From Aurantibacter aestuarii (lineage in GTDB: Bacteria; Bacteroidota; Bacteroidia; Flavobacteriales; Flavobacteriaceae): a stretch of 64,000 nt of DNA. Under the pieces are notes generated by a model. It ran no database searches. It was not told the origin of the DNA and worked only from the letters and a program-made list of their open reading frames with translations. This document shows positions 18,888 through 26,907 of the stretch, in pieces. The stretch's first letter is position 1. Each line of letters starts with the position of its first letter. The DNA lies in contig NZ_PXOQ01000006.1 of the NCBI RefSeq assembly GCF_003008425.1, positions 178,518 through 242,517 of the forward strand, given 5' to 3'. A program made the translations under genes and the position numbers.

Positions 18888-19799
18888 ATGCTTAAACTGA
18901 ACGTAAAAAATGAAACCTCAAGATTAAGGGCTGTTATATTAGGAACAGCTAAAAGTATTGGTCCAAAACCAACCGCAGAGGAAGCTTATGACCCTAAATC
19001 TTTAGAACACATCTTGGCAGGAACCTATCCGGAAGAAGAAGATATGGTTAAAGAAATGGAAGCAGTTGCGGCAGTATTTAAAAAATATGATGTTAAGGTT
19101 TATAGACCTGAAATTATTGAGGATTATAATCAAATATTTTCGAGAGACATTGCCTTTACCATAGACGATGTGTTGGTAAAAGCTAATATTTTACCAGAAC
19201 GCGAAAAGGAATTGGATGCTATACAATATGTAATAGATCAAATCGACCCTAAAAAGGTCATCCGTCCACCAGAAGAAGCGCACATAGAAGGTGGCGATGT
19301 CATGCTATATAACGATTATATATTTATAGGAACCTATCGTGGTGCCGATTATAGTGATTGGTTAACTGCAAGAACCAATCAGGCAGGAATTGACTATATT
19401 AAAGAGCAATTTACTCATAAAAAAATAAAAGCGTTCGATTTAAATAAATCTAAAAATGCTAAAGAAAATGCCTTGCATTTGGATTGTTGTTTTCAACCCG
19501 TAGGGAAAGACAAATGTATTATCCATAAAGAAGGATTTAGAGATATTTCAGAATATGAATGGCTAGTTAATTTCTTTGGAAAAGAGAACTGTTTCGTTAT
19601 TACTAAAGATGAAATGTACCACATGAATTCTAATGTATTTTCTATAGCTGAAGATGTGGTAATTTCAGAACAAAACTTTACCCGTTTAAATGCATGGTTT
19701 AGAGAAAACGGGTTTACGGTTGAAGAAGTCCCATATGCTGAAATTGCTAAGCAAGAAGGCTTATTAAGATGCAGTACAATGCCTTTAATTAGAGATTAA
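18888..19799 (+). CDS. DDAH / arginine deiminase-fold amidinohydrolase
   Basis: This 303-residue protein belongs to the guanidino-group modifying superfamily (dimethylarginine dimethylaminohydrolase, arginine deiminase, amidinotransferases). The catalytic set is present: the HIEGGD motif, a histidine-aspartate pair in LHLDCCF, and the cysteine in LLRCSTMPLIRD at the C-terminus. The exact substrate (dimethylarginine, arginine, citrulline or another guanidine) cannot be read from sequence. The frame is open from ATG 18879, but 18888 (MLKLNVKNETSRLRAV) fits the family better and leaves room after the gltA terminator. It is followed by a bidirectional terminator. Confidence 0.88.
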   Translation: MLKLNVKNETSRLRAVILGTAKSIGPKPTAEEAYDPKSLEHILAGTYPEEEDMVKEMEAVAAVFKKYDVKVYRPEIIEDYNQIFSRDIAFTIDDVLVKANILPEREKELDAIQYVIDQIDPKKVIRPPEEAHIEGGDVMLYNDYIFIGTYRGADYSDWLTARTNQAGIDYIKEQFTHKKIKAFDLNKSKNAKENALHLDCCFQPVGKDKCIIHKEGFRDISEYEWLVNFFGKENCFVITKDEMYHMNSNVFSIAEDVVISEQNFTRLNAWFRENGFTVEEVPYAEIAKQEGLLRCSTMPLIRD

Positions 19800-19806
19800 G
19801 ATAAAA

Positions 19807-19829
19807 GTCATGTTGAGCGGAGTCGAAAT
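19807..19829 (+). repeat. Short intergenic repeat fragment (TGAGCGGAGTCGAA type)
   Basis: The 23-base stretch with core TGTTGAGCGGAGTCGAA is more GC-rich than its surroundings. It resembles a short motif that I know to recur between genes in many Bacteroidetes genomes. Only one copy occurs in this window, so the repeat assignment rests on prior knowledge. Confidence 0.4.
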
Positions 19830-19837
19830 CTATAATT

Positions 19838-19883
19838 AAAACAAAAGCCTCATTTTTAATTGAAATTGAGGCTTTTGTTTTTT
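19838..19883 (+). terminator. Bidirectional terminator between convergent genes
   Basis: AAAACAAAAGCCTCA pairs perfectly with TGAGGCTTTTGTTTT (15 bp) around a 14-base loop. T runs on the plus side and A runs on the minus side allow it to work for both the DDAH-like gene and the minus-strand gene ending at 19898. Confidence 0.85.
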
Positions 19884-19897
19884 AAATTTATATTTGT

Positions 19898-20368
19898 TTA
19901 TTCAATTCTTTTCAAAATTACAGTTTCCCCAATAATGTTTTTATCATCAATTGATACACCATTGTCCTCAAAATTGAGAACCTTTTTTAAAGTATTTTTG
20001 TCAATTACCTTAATTTCACTAGTCCAGATACCGGTAGCTTTGTATTTGTGAATTTGATTTTCTATAAGTATATTTTTTTTATAAACAGTAAAATTTCCAG
20101 AAGCAAGCGTGTCATCTATCAGTTCAGACTTTTCATTTGTTATTTTTAAATTAGAATATTTCATCTTACCTTTAATAGTGTAAGTAACAACTGAAAATTC
20201 ATTATAGTCGTAACTTTTTATATTATCGGATGGCTTATTTATGTAATCTAATTCATAGGAATCAATTCGCCATGATCCAATAATTATTTCGTCTATTGAT
20301 TTGATGTGATTTTTATGGGTTGAGGATAAAAATAAAAGCGATAGTAATAAGTAGGTTATATTTTTCAT
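19898..20368 (-). CDS. Small exported lipocalin-like protein, duplicate A
   Basis: A 156-residue protein of unknown function with a hydrophobic N-terminus (KNITYLLLSLLFLSS) that looks like a signal peptide without a lipobox cysteine. After it comes IIIGSWRIDSYELD, with the G-x-W of lipocalin-like folds, and alternating beta-like segments. The C-terminal 35 residues (DKNTLKKVLNFEDNG, then GETVILKRIE) are closely similar to those of the neighbour upstream, so the two are a tandem duplication. The gap between them is 19 bases and they are probably co-transcribed. No specific function is claimed. Confidence 0.75.
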   Translation of the reverse strand: MKNITYLLLSLLFLSSTHKNHIKSIDEIIIGSWRIDSYELDYINKPSDNIKSYDYNEFSVVTYTIKGKMKYSNLKITNEKSELIDDTLASGNFTVYKKNILIENQIHKYKATGIWTSEIKVIDKNTLKKVLNFEDNGVSIDDKNIIGETVILKRIE

Positions 20369-20387
20369 GTTATTTATTATTTGAGTA

Positions 20388-20870
20388 CTACAGTTTTACT
20401 CGCTTGAAAATAGTAGTTTCCCCAACTCTGTTTTCATCATCCATTGCTATTCCATCATCTTCATAATTTAAAACTATTTCCATAGTATTCTTGTCAATAA
20501 ATCTTAGGCTTTGTTCAGAGCAATAGCCACTAATTTGTCCATTAGGATAATGTAAATTATGTCGGGTAACTAATGTCGAATCATTAATAATACCCCATTC
20601 TCCAGTCCAAAAGTCTTTATTTCGTAATTCACAATTAGTATTTTTCCAATCTGGCATAATGTAATTTAAACGACCATCACTAAAATACTTGTGTCTGATA
20701 AGGTCATTACATTTGTGTAGAGCACTATATTCTGATGATTTATTTTTAAAATCCTCAGAGATGGATTCAACTTTCCAAGTACCAGTCACTAATTCGTTTT
20801 TGTTAAAAGATTTTTTTGAACCACAGTTAAAAAAAATAAAAAATGTAAATAAGCAGATTAAAGGTTTCAT
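20388..20870 (-). CDS. Lipocalin-like lipoprotein, duplicate B
   Basis: A 160-residue putative lipoprotein. The N-terminus MKPLICLFTFFIFFNCGSKK has a lipobox with Cys16, so it should be lipidated by Lgt (encoded at 55136) and anchored in a membrane. VTGTWKVES supplies the G-x-W of a lipocalin-like barrel, and four further cysteines follow. The C-terminus (DKNTMEIVLNYEDDG, then GETTIFKRVKL) mirrors that of the adjacent gene at 19898. It is the first gene of the pair and is divergent from ffh. Function is unknown. Confidence 0.77.
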   Translation of the reverse strand: MKPLICLFTFFIFFNCGSKKSFNKNELVTGTWKVESISEDFKNKSSEYSALHKCNDLIRHKYFSDGRLNYIMPDWKNTNCELRNKDFWTGEWGIINDSTLVTRHNLHYPNGQISGYCSEQSLRFIDKNTMEIVLNYEDDGIAMDDENRVGETTIFKRVKL

Positions 20871-20969
20871 AATATAGAGGTTAGGTTTCGTCTTAAAAAC
20901 GAATAAATTTTAATTATATTATAACGAAGTTTACTATTTAAAATACTTCAAAATTCCACATAAAATCCT

Positions 20970-20977
20970 TAAATTTG
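20970..20977 (+). promoter_or_regulatory. Promoter -7 box for ffh
   Basis: TAAATTTG is a perfect TAnnTTTG match. The predicted transcription start near 20984 lies about 50 bases before the chosen ffh ATG (21036) and nearly on top of the earlier ATG at 20988, which argues against the longer protein. Confidence 0.55.
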
Positions 20978-21035
20978 CAGTTCATTTTTGCAACAGACTG
21001 CGCACAGCAGACTGATAACTGAATACAAGAAAACT

Positions 21036-22364
21036 ATGTTTAATAATTTAAGCGAGAAGTTAGATAAAGCCCTACACGTCCTGAAAGGACACGGTAGCAT
21101 TACAGAAGTAAATGTTGCTGAAACGTTGAAAGAAGTTCGTAGAGCGCTTTTAGATGCCGATGTTAACTTTAAAATTGCTAAAGAATTTACCAATCGTGTA
21201 AAAGAAAAAGCGTTAGGTCAAAATGTATTAACAACGCTTCAGCCTGGTCAATTAATGGTGAAGATTGTTAAGGACGAGTTAACTGAGCTTATGGGTGGTG
21301 ATGCCGCAGGTATTAATCTGTCTGGTAAACCAACTGTTATTTTGATGTCTGGTTTACAAGGTTCTGGTAAAACAACCTTTTCTGGTAAGCTGGCAAACTT
21401 TCTTAAAAATAAAAAAACAAAAAAACCGTTATTAGTCGCTTGTGATGTGTATCGTCCAGCAGCGGTAGACCAACTTCATGTGGTTGGAGAACAAATTAAG
21501 GTAGATGTTTACAGTGATAAGGGTAATACAGATCCAGTTGCTATTGCAAAAGCTGGTATAGCACACGCTAAGGAAAATGGACATAATGTAGTTATTATAG
21601 ATACCGCAGGTCGTTTAGCAGTAGATGAAGCGATGATGACCGAAATCTCAAATATTCATAAAGCTATAGAGCCACAGGAGACGCTTTTTGTTGTAGATTC
21701 TATGACAGGTCAAGATGCGGTAAATACGGCAAAAGCCTTCAACGATGTATTAAATTTTGATGGGGTTATTTTAACCAAATTAGATGGAGATACGCGTGGT
21801 GGAGCAGCAATTTCGATTAAGTCGGTAGTTGATAAACCAATTAAGTTTATTGGTACAGGTGAGAAGATGGAAGCTATAGATATTTTCTACCCATCTCGTA
21901 TGGCAGACCGTATCTTAGGTATGGGAGATGTTGTATCTTTAGTTGAAAGAGCTCAGGAACAATTTGATGAAGATGAAGCGCGTAAACTTCAAAAGAAGAT
22001 TGCTAAAAACCAATTTGGGTTTGATGATTTCTTAAAACAGATTCAGCAAATTAAGAAAATGGGTAATATGAAAGACCTGGTTGGAATGATTCCTGGAGCT
22101 GGAAAAATGATGAAAGATGTCGATATAGATGATGATGCATTTAAAGGTATTGAAGCCATTATTCATTCCATGACCCCAGAGGAAAGAACTAATCCTAGTG
22201 TTATTAACGCAAGCCGTAAAAAACGAATAGGGAAAGGTTCTGGAACTTCTGTAACCCAAGTCAACCAATTGCTAAAACAGTTTGACCAGATGAGTAAGAT
22301 GATGAAAATGATGCAAGGTGGCGGCGGTAAACGTATGATGCAAGCAATGAAAAACATGAGATAA
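21036..22364 (+). CDS. ffh: Signal recognition particle protein Ffh
   Basis: Ffh is the SRP54 GTPase that binds signal sequences on the ribosome and brings them to FtsY and SecY; 442 residues from 21036. The NG domain has GLQGSGKTTFSGKLA (P-loop), DVYRPAAVDQL, DTAGRLAVDEAMM and TKLDGDTRGGAA. The methionine-rich M domain follows, with GMIPGAGKMM, NASRKKRIGKGSGTS and MSKMMKMMQGGGG. The frame is open from an ATG at 20988, but MFNNLSEKLDKALHVLKG matches the family start. A terminator overlaps the stop codon. Confidence 0.97.
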   Translation: MFNNLSEKLDKALHVLKGHGSITEVNVAETLKEVRRALLDADVNFKIAKEFTNRVKEKALGQNVLTTLQPGQLMVKIVKDELTELMGGDAAGINLSGKPTVILMSGLQGSGKTTFSGKLANFLKNKKTKKPLLVACDVYRPAAVDQLHVVGEQIKVDVYSDKGNTDPVAIAKAGIAHAKENGHNVVIIDTAGRLAVDEAMMTEISNIHKAIEPQETLFVVDSMTGQDAVNTAKAFNDVLNFDGVILTKLDGDTRGGAAISIKSVVDKPIKFIGTGEKMEAIDIFYPSRMADRILGMGDVVSLVERAQEQFDEDEARKLQKKIAKNQFGFDDFLKQIQQIKKMGNMKDLVGMIPGAGKMMKDVDIDDDAFKGIEAIIHSMTPEERTNPSVINASRKKRIGKGSGTSVTQVNQLLKQFDQMSKMMKMMQGGGGKRMMQAMKNMR

Positions 22365-22378
22365 CTCATGTTTTTTTT
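22350..22378 (+). terminator. Intrinsic terminator overlapping the ffh stop
   Basis: AAAAACATGAG pairs with CTCATGTTTTT around ATAA, and eight T follow. The TAA stop of ffh lies in the loop. Confidence 0.85.
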
Positions 22379-22445
22379 ATTTTTATAAATCCTCAAAATA
22401 TTAACCTACAGTAGTTATTATGCTACAATAAAAAGCACTTTAAAA

Positions 22446-23336
22446 ATGACCATTTTAGACGGGAAAAAAGTAAGTAACGATATTAAAAACGAAATAAAAG
22501 CGGAAGTTGATAAAATGAAGGCTAATGGAGAAAAAGTTCCTCATTTGGCTGCAGTTATAGTTGGTAATGATGGTGCAAGTTTAACCTATGTAGGAAGTAA
22601 AGTTCGAGCATGTGAGCGTGTGGGTTTTGAGTCTACTATGGTACGATTATCTAATACTACAAGCGAGGTTGAATTGTTAGATAAGATTGAAGAGTTAAAT
22701 GAGAATGCTGATATCGATGGTTTTATTATTCAATTGCCTTTACCAGACCAGATAGACACGCAAAAAGTTTTAATGGCGGTACATCCAGATAAAGATGTGG
22801 ATGGATTTCACCCAATGAATTTTGGTAAAATGGCATTAGATATGTCAACTTTTATCCCTGCAACTCCTTTTGGAATTTTAGAGCTTTTAGATCGATATGA
22901 TGTAGATACTAAAGGAAAACATACTGTAGTAATTGGACGTTCTCACATAGTTGGTCGCCCAATGAGTATACTAATGGGACGTAAAGGATTTCCTGGAAAC
23001 TCTACAGTTACATTAACTCATAGTCACACTAAAAACATTACTCAAATTACTTCGCAAGCAGATATTATTATCTCTGCATTAGGTGTGCCAAATTTCTTAA
23101 AAGCTGAAATGGTAAAAGATGATGCTGTCATTATAGATGTTGGTATCACTCGTGTTCCAGACGACACTAAAGAACGTGGTTATGTAATTACGGGAGATGT
23201 AGATTATGAAAACGTTAGTAAAAAAGCAAGCTTTATTACACCTGTACCTGGAGGTGTGGGACCAATGACGATAGCGATGTTGTTAAAAAACACCCTACTT
23301 GCAAGGGAAAGACATAGAAAAGCCGCTAAGAAATAA
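22446..23336 (+). CDS. folD: Methylene-THF dehydrogenase/cyclohydrolase FolD
   Basis: FolD is the bifunctional enzyme that interconverts 5,10-methylene-, methenyl- and 10-formyl-tetrahydrofolate, with NADP as usual cofactor; 296 residues. The active site is in YVGSKVRACERVGF (catalytic lysine), followed by IQLPLPDQID, KDVDGFHPMNFGKM, the cofactor loop GRSHIVGRPMS and the C-terminal PVPGGVGPMTIAMLLKNT. It stands alone between two terminators. folE, another pterin/folate gene, is at 58027. Confidence 0.97.
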   Translation: MTILDGKKVSNDIKNEIKAEVDKMKANGEKVPHLAAVIVGNDGASLTYVGSKVRACERVGFESTMVRLSNTTSEVELLDKIEELNENADIDGFIIQLPLPDQIDTQKVLMAVHPDKDVDGFHPMNFGKMALDMSTFIPATPFGILELLDRYDVDTKGKHTVVIGRSHIVGRPMSILMGRKGFPGNSTVTLTHSHTKNITQITSQADIIISALGVPNFLKAEMVKDDAVIIDVGITRVPDDTKERGYVITGDVDYENVSKKASFITPVPGGVGPMTIAMLLKNTLLARERHRKAAKK

Positions 23337-23355
23337 CTTAGAAACCCTTATTTTT

Positions 23356-23388
23356 AAAACCTGAATGCTAAAAGATTCAGGTTTTTTT
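23356..23388 (+). terminator. Intrinsic terminator after folD
   Basis: AAAACCTGAAT pairs with ATTCAGGTTTT around an 8-base loop and continues into seven T. It covers an upstream ATG (23365) of the next gene, so the following start codon (23389) is preferred. Confidence 0.83.
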
Positions 23389-24087
23389 ATGTTACTATCT
23401 CGTGTTCTTATAGGAAGTGCTGAGCATCTCTTGCCAATTGGTATATTTGTTTTTTGCGCTCTCTTTTTAATAAAATACTCTAAACAAAAATCTGTAAAGT
23501 TTCAAAATAAACTAATACACTATGTCGCATTATGTGTTAGTGCTTCAGTAGTAACTTATCATTTGGTTCAAATTATAAATGGTAATTATAATTTTAAAGA
23601 AGATTTACCTTTGTATTTATGTAGTTTTTTAGGCCTAATCATACCTTTATTTACTTGTTATAGAAAGTATTGGATGTTCGAAATATTAGTGTTTTGGATA
23701 ATTGCGGGTACGCTACAAGGGGTTCTTACTCCAGATATTGAAGAGGGTTTCCCTAGTTTGGACTATTTTAGATATTGGATTGTTCATTTAGGGCTATTAT
23801 TAGTAATGGCTTATGCTATAGCAATTTATAAAATGAGACCTAAATTAAGTAGTGTATTTAAGTCCTATATTTTTTTACAAGTTTATTTATTATTAATGTT
23901 GATCTTAAATTATATTTTGGGATCAAATTATATGTATCTAAATCGTAAACCAGAATCACCATCTGTGTTAGATGTTTTAGGAGACTGGCCTATGTATACT
24001 TTAAAGGCAGATGCAATTTTAGGTATAGTGTTTTTTGTTATCTATGTTATTTTTAAATTAGTTCAAAAAAAAAGAGCTTCAGTATAA
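23389..24087 (+). CDS. TMEM164/YwaF-like integral membrane protein
   Basis: A 232-residue protein with about seven hydrophobic segments. The pattern matches the bacterial YwaF/TIGR02206 family, related to eukaryotic TMEM164: LPLYLCSFLGLIIPLF in the middle, GTLQGVLTPDIEEGFP, a histidine in YWIVHLG, and LGDWPMYTLKAD near the end. TMEM164 has been described as a lipid acyltransferase acting on ether phospholipids, but no activity can be inferred here. An in-frame ATG at 23365 lies inside the folD terminator, so the later start was chosen. A terminator overlaps its stop codon. Confidence 0.8.
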   Translation: MLLSRVLIGSAEHLLPIGIFVFCALFLIKYSKQKSVKFQNKLIHYVALCVSASVVTYHLVQIINGNYNFKEDLPLYLCSFLGLIIPLFTCYRKYWMFEILVFWIIAGTLQGVLTPDIEEGFPSLDYFRYWIVHLGLLLVMAYAIAIYKMRPKLSSVFKSYIFLQVYLLLMLILNYILGSNYMYLNRKPESPSVLDVLGDWPMYTLKADAILGIVFFVIYVIFKLVQKKRASV

Positions 24088-24099
24088 TGAAGCTCTTTT
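24071..24099 (+). terminator. Bidirectional terminator at convergent gene ends
   Basis: AAAGAGCTTCA pairs with TGAAGCTCTTT around GTATAA, with A runs before and four T after. It overlaps the stop of the membrane protein gene and faces the minus-strand gene ending at 24121. Confidence 0.83.
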
Positions 24100-24120
24100 C
24101 TATTATTCATTTTTAATAAT

Positions 24121-24318
24121 CTATTCGCCTTCAGAAGGAGCTGGTTGGTCTTTTCTATATTTCAGCATAGAAACTCCAGCAATAAAAAATACGCCACCTA
24201 AAATGGTTAAAGCCCATGGGTTTAAAGAAGTCATGTTGTCTCCAAAAATTCCTAAAACACCCATAATTAAAGAAATCATTCCTCCAATTGTTAATACTAT
24301 CGCTAAAATCTTAATCAT
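24121..24318 (-). CDS. Small two-helix membrane protein
   Basis: A 65-residue protein with two hydrophobic segments (about residues 3-25 and 36-52) separated by a short loop, GDNMTSLNPW, and a charged tail, KYRKDQPAPSEGE. No family function is recognised. The reading frame is supported by the terminator that faces its stop and by the consistent hydrophobic pattern. An 83-base gap separates it from the VOC gene upstream. Confidence 0.65.
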   Translation of the reverse strand: MIKILAIVLTIGGMISLIMGVLGIFGDNMTSLNPWALTILGGVFFIAGVSMLKYRKDQPAPSEGE

Positions 24319-24401
24319 AATTGTAAATAATTTGGTTAGTCCTACTAAATTATATAATTTATTGATTAATAGTTTTAATATTATGTTAATCCAAACGTTA
24401 A

Positions 24402-24815
24402 TTATTTTGCAAAAATCTGAGATGTTTCTTTAAACGCCTTAAATTCTAGTGCATTTCCAGATGGGTCTTTAAAAAACATCGTCGCTTGCTCTCCAACCAA
24501 ACCTTCAAATCGAATATAAGGTTCAATTATAAATTGAATATGTTTAGACCTTAAATGCTCTGAAAAATCTTTAAAATCCTGCCATTCTAACACCACGCCA
24601 AAATGAGGAACCGGAACAGACTTTCCATCTACAGGGTTTGAAACCGCTTCATGTTTGGAATCATCAAGATGAATAACTAATTGGTGACCAAAAAAATTAA
24701 AATCGACCCAATGGTCACTGCTTCGACCTTCTTCGCAATTTAAAATATCTCGGTAAAACGTTCTGCATTCTTGTAAATTATATACAGGAATGGCTAAGTG
24801 AAAAGGTGCAAGCAT
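24402..24815 (-). CDS. VOC family protein (glyoxalase/dioxygenase fold)
   Basis: A 137-residue protein of the vicinal oxygen chelate superfamily, with two beta-alpha-beta-beta-beta units. The first half has [20 protein letters not shown]; the second has [18 protein letters not shown] and ends [15 protein letters not shown], where the glutamate and the histidines are likely metal ligands. Substrate is unknown. Its start shares one base with the rluF stop (TAATG on the minus strand), so the two are translationally coupled. Confidence 0.88.
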   Translation of the reverse strand: MLAPFHLAIPVYNLQECRTFYRDILNCEEGRSSDHWVDFNFFGHQLVIHLDDSKHEAVSNPVDGKSVPVPHFGVVLEWQDFKDFSEHLRSKHIQFIIEPYIRFEGLVGEQATMFFKDPSGNALEFKAFKETSQIFAK

Positions 24816-25660
24816 TAGTCTCGTCTTCTATTAATTCGTCGTGTGCTTCTAGATTCTTTAGGTTCTTCTGTTTTAGGTTTTATTTGTTTTTTAGTCAAAG
24901 TTCTCCCTTCACGCTCTACAAGTTTTGATTCGTGAGTTTTTGTAGAAGCTTCTAAAAGCTCATTCAGTGTTTTTAATTCGTCTTTAGTAAATTCTCTGTA
25001 TGCTCCAACGGGTACATCTAACTCAATATTCATGATTCTAATTCGCTTTAGAGTCAATACTTCATAATTTAAATAGTCGCACATACGACGAATTTGTCTA
25101 TTTAAACCTTGGGTTAATATAATTTTAAATGTTGTTGAATTTATTTTTTTTACAATACAAGGTTTTGTGGTTTTGTCTAAATCTTCTAAATAGATACCTT
25201 TAGACATACGTTCTAAAAAGGTTTGTGAGATAGGTTTATCTACCGTAACCACATATTCCTTTTCATGGTTATTACTCGCTCTTAAAATTTTATTTACAAT
25301 ATCTCCATCATTAGTCATAAATATTAAACCTTCACTAGGTTTATCTAAACGACCAATAGGGAAAATACGTTCAGGATAATTAATAAAATCTATAATGTTA
25401 TCTTTTTCTACACCAGTATCTGTAGTGCAAACAATGCCTACCGGTTTATGGAATGCTAGATATACAAAATCTTCTTTACGATTTGTAATGGTTTCTCCAT
25501 CGACTTGCACGACATCGGTTTTTTTAACTTTGGTTCCCATTTCTGGAACTTCGCCGTTAATAGTCACACGACCAGCGTCTATAAGCTTATCTGCTTCTCT
25601 TCTAGAGCAGTAGCCTACTTCGCTTAAATATTTGTTTAATCGTGTTAGTTGTTCTTCCAT
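24815..25660 (-). CDS. rluF: 23S rRNA pseudouridine synthase RluF-like
   Basis: This enzyme isomerises uridine to pseudouridine in 23S rRNA (U2604 in E. coli); 281 residues. An S4 RNA-binding domain (residues 6-55, [20 protein letters not shown]) precedes the RsuA-type catalytic domain with [12 protein letters not shown], the catalytic Asp106 in [27 protein letters not shown] and [20 protein letters not shown]. The likeness to E. coli RluF extends along the whole length, and the C-terminal tail is basic and charged. It is 1 base downstream of the hydrolase gene. Confidence 0.93.
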   Translation of the reverse strand: MEEQLTRLNKYLSEVGYCSRREADKLIDAGRVTINGEVPEMGTKVKKTDVVQVDGETITNRKEDFVYLAFHKPVGIVCTTDTGVEKDNIIDFINYPERIFPIGRLDKPSEGLIFMTNDGDIVNKILRASNNHEKEYVVTVDKPISQTFLERMSKGIYLEDLDKTTKPCIVKKINSTTFKIILTQGLNRQIRRMCDYLNYEVLTLKRIRIMNIELDVPVGAYREFTKDELKTLNELLEASTKTHESKLVEREGRTLTKKQIKPKTEEPKESRSTRRINRRRD

Positions 25661-25661
25661 G

Positions 25662-26489
25662 TTATGCTTCGTTTATAAAGGTTGTAATGTGTTTATTTAT
25701 AGCTTCACTTTTTAATCCATGTCCAGAACCTTTTGTGCTAATAAGTGTAGCGTTTTTATAATTTTTGGCTATAAGTTTTGCATCTTCATAAGGAATAATT
25801 TTATCATCTTCATCATGAATTAGCAAGGCTTTGGTTTCTATGTCTTTTGAAAAATTAGCTAGAGAAAAATGCTCGGGTTTTTGGTTGAAACGTTCTTCAA
25901 CTAAATGATTTAATCCGTTTTCAATACGCTCATTATAGCCTAACATGTCTACATAACGTTTAAAAACTCCAGTAAATTCTGAAGGAGCTCCCAAAAGCAC
26001 TAATTTTTCTATGTTTTTATTTTGAAATTTATACTGGTAAAACCCAGTAGCCATACCACCAACCGAATGACCAATAATAATGTCTGGCTGATGTTTTTTT
26101 ACCACTTCATTAATACATTCTGCGTACAAAATGGCATTAAAATATTTCCCAGAAGTGTTTCCGTGTGCAGGTGCATCTAATGCAATGATTGTATGATTAT
26201 CTTTTTTTAAATCTTCAATTAAAGTATTCCATCTAAAGGTATTGCTTTCCCATCCGTGTGCTAAAAGAATTTTTTTATTAGTGCCTTTCCAAACATAAGT
26301 AGCCACATCTAAATGATTATATTTTATAATGGCTTTGGTTGCCGATTCTAAAAATGAGACTTGGTGCTCATTAACGCGACCTTTTCGTGGAGTCGAAAAT
26401 AAGTCCAATGCTTTTTGCGAGGCATATTTAGGTGCTATATAGCTTAAGCCATTTAAGGTTTTCCCTACGAGTTTTACAATTTTAGACAT
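25662..26489 (-). CDS. Alpha/beta hydrolase
   Basis: A 275-residue serine hydrolase of the alpha/beta fold. The oxyanion region is LLAHGWESN, the nucleophile elbow is IGHSVGGMA with Ser142, the acid is in LLIHDEDDKI (Asp226 or Asp228), and the histidine is His257 in KGSGHGLK. There is no signal peptide, so it should be cytoplasmic. Substrate is unknown. It sits 3 bases from the cupin gene and 1 base from rluF, in one minus-strand operon. Confidence 0.9.
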   Translation of the reverse strand: MSKIVKLVGKTLNGLSYIAPKYASQKALDLFSTPRKGRVNEHQVSFLESATKAIIKYNHLDVATYVWKGTNKKILLAHGWESNTFRWNTLIEDLKKDNHTIIALDAPAHGNTSGKYFNAILYAECINEVVKKHQPDIIIGHSVGGMATGFYQYKFQNKNIEKLVLLGAPSEFTGVFKRYVDMLGYNERIENGLNHLVEERFNQKPEHFSLANFSKDIETKALLIHDEDDKIIPYEDAKLIAKNYKNATLISTKGSGHGLKSEAINKHITTFINEA

Positions 26490-26492
26490 AAA

Positions 26493-26861
26493 TTATTCGG
26501 CTTCTCTGTTTACTAAATCCATAGAAAATGCAGGCGTACAAATAGCAATGTATTCGCAAGCTACTACAAACGGATTAGAATATTGAACACGTGTGTTTTT
26601 TTCAATTTTAATACTCTGTCCAGCTTCAAGAATAATGGTCTCGCCGTCTATAATAAATTGCTTTTTGCCACTTATAATATAGGTGTATTCATCAAATTCT
26701 GGGGTTTGAAATGGTTCGCTCCAGCCCGCAGGAGCAATCATGTGAGCAATACTAATGTCCTTGTTCCCATCGGTTGCTTGTCCGAAATGTTCTTCAATTA
26801 GTTTCCCGTCTGTTGTGGGTACTACAAATGGCGAATTTTGAATATGATATTTTTTAGACAT
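26493..26861 (-). CDS. Cupin-domain protein
   Basis: A 122-residue single-domain cupin. The double-stranded beta-helix core is seen in FDEYTYIISGKKQFIIDGE and ILEAGQSIKIEKNTRVQYSN. The classical metal-binding histidines of motif 1 are not evident (DEYTYIISG has no H-x-H), so metal binding is doubtful. It lies 3 bases upstream of the hydrolase gene and is the first of the cupin-hydrolase-rluF-VOC run. Function is unknown. Confidence 0.85.
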   Translation of the reverse strand: MSKKYHIQNSPFVVPTTDGKLIEEHFGQATDGNKDISIAHMIAPAGWSEPFQTPEFDEYTYIISGKKQFIIDGETIILEAGQSIKIEKNTRVQYSNPFVVACEYIAICTPAFSMDLVNREAE

Positions 26862-26907
26862 TTTAAATTCTAATGGTGTTATAGATTCATTAATATATTT
26901 CCAACAA

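Noticed and set aside
20988..21035. Longer Ffh start
   Set aside because: It begins about 4 bases from the predicted transcription start, and the extra 16 residues do not match the family.
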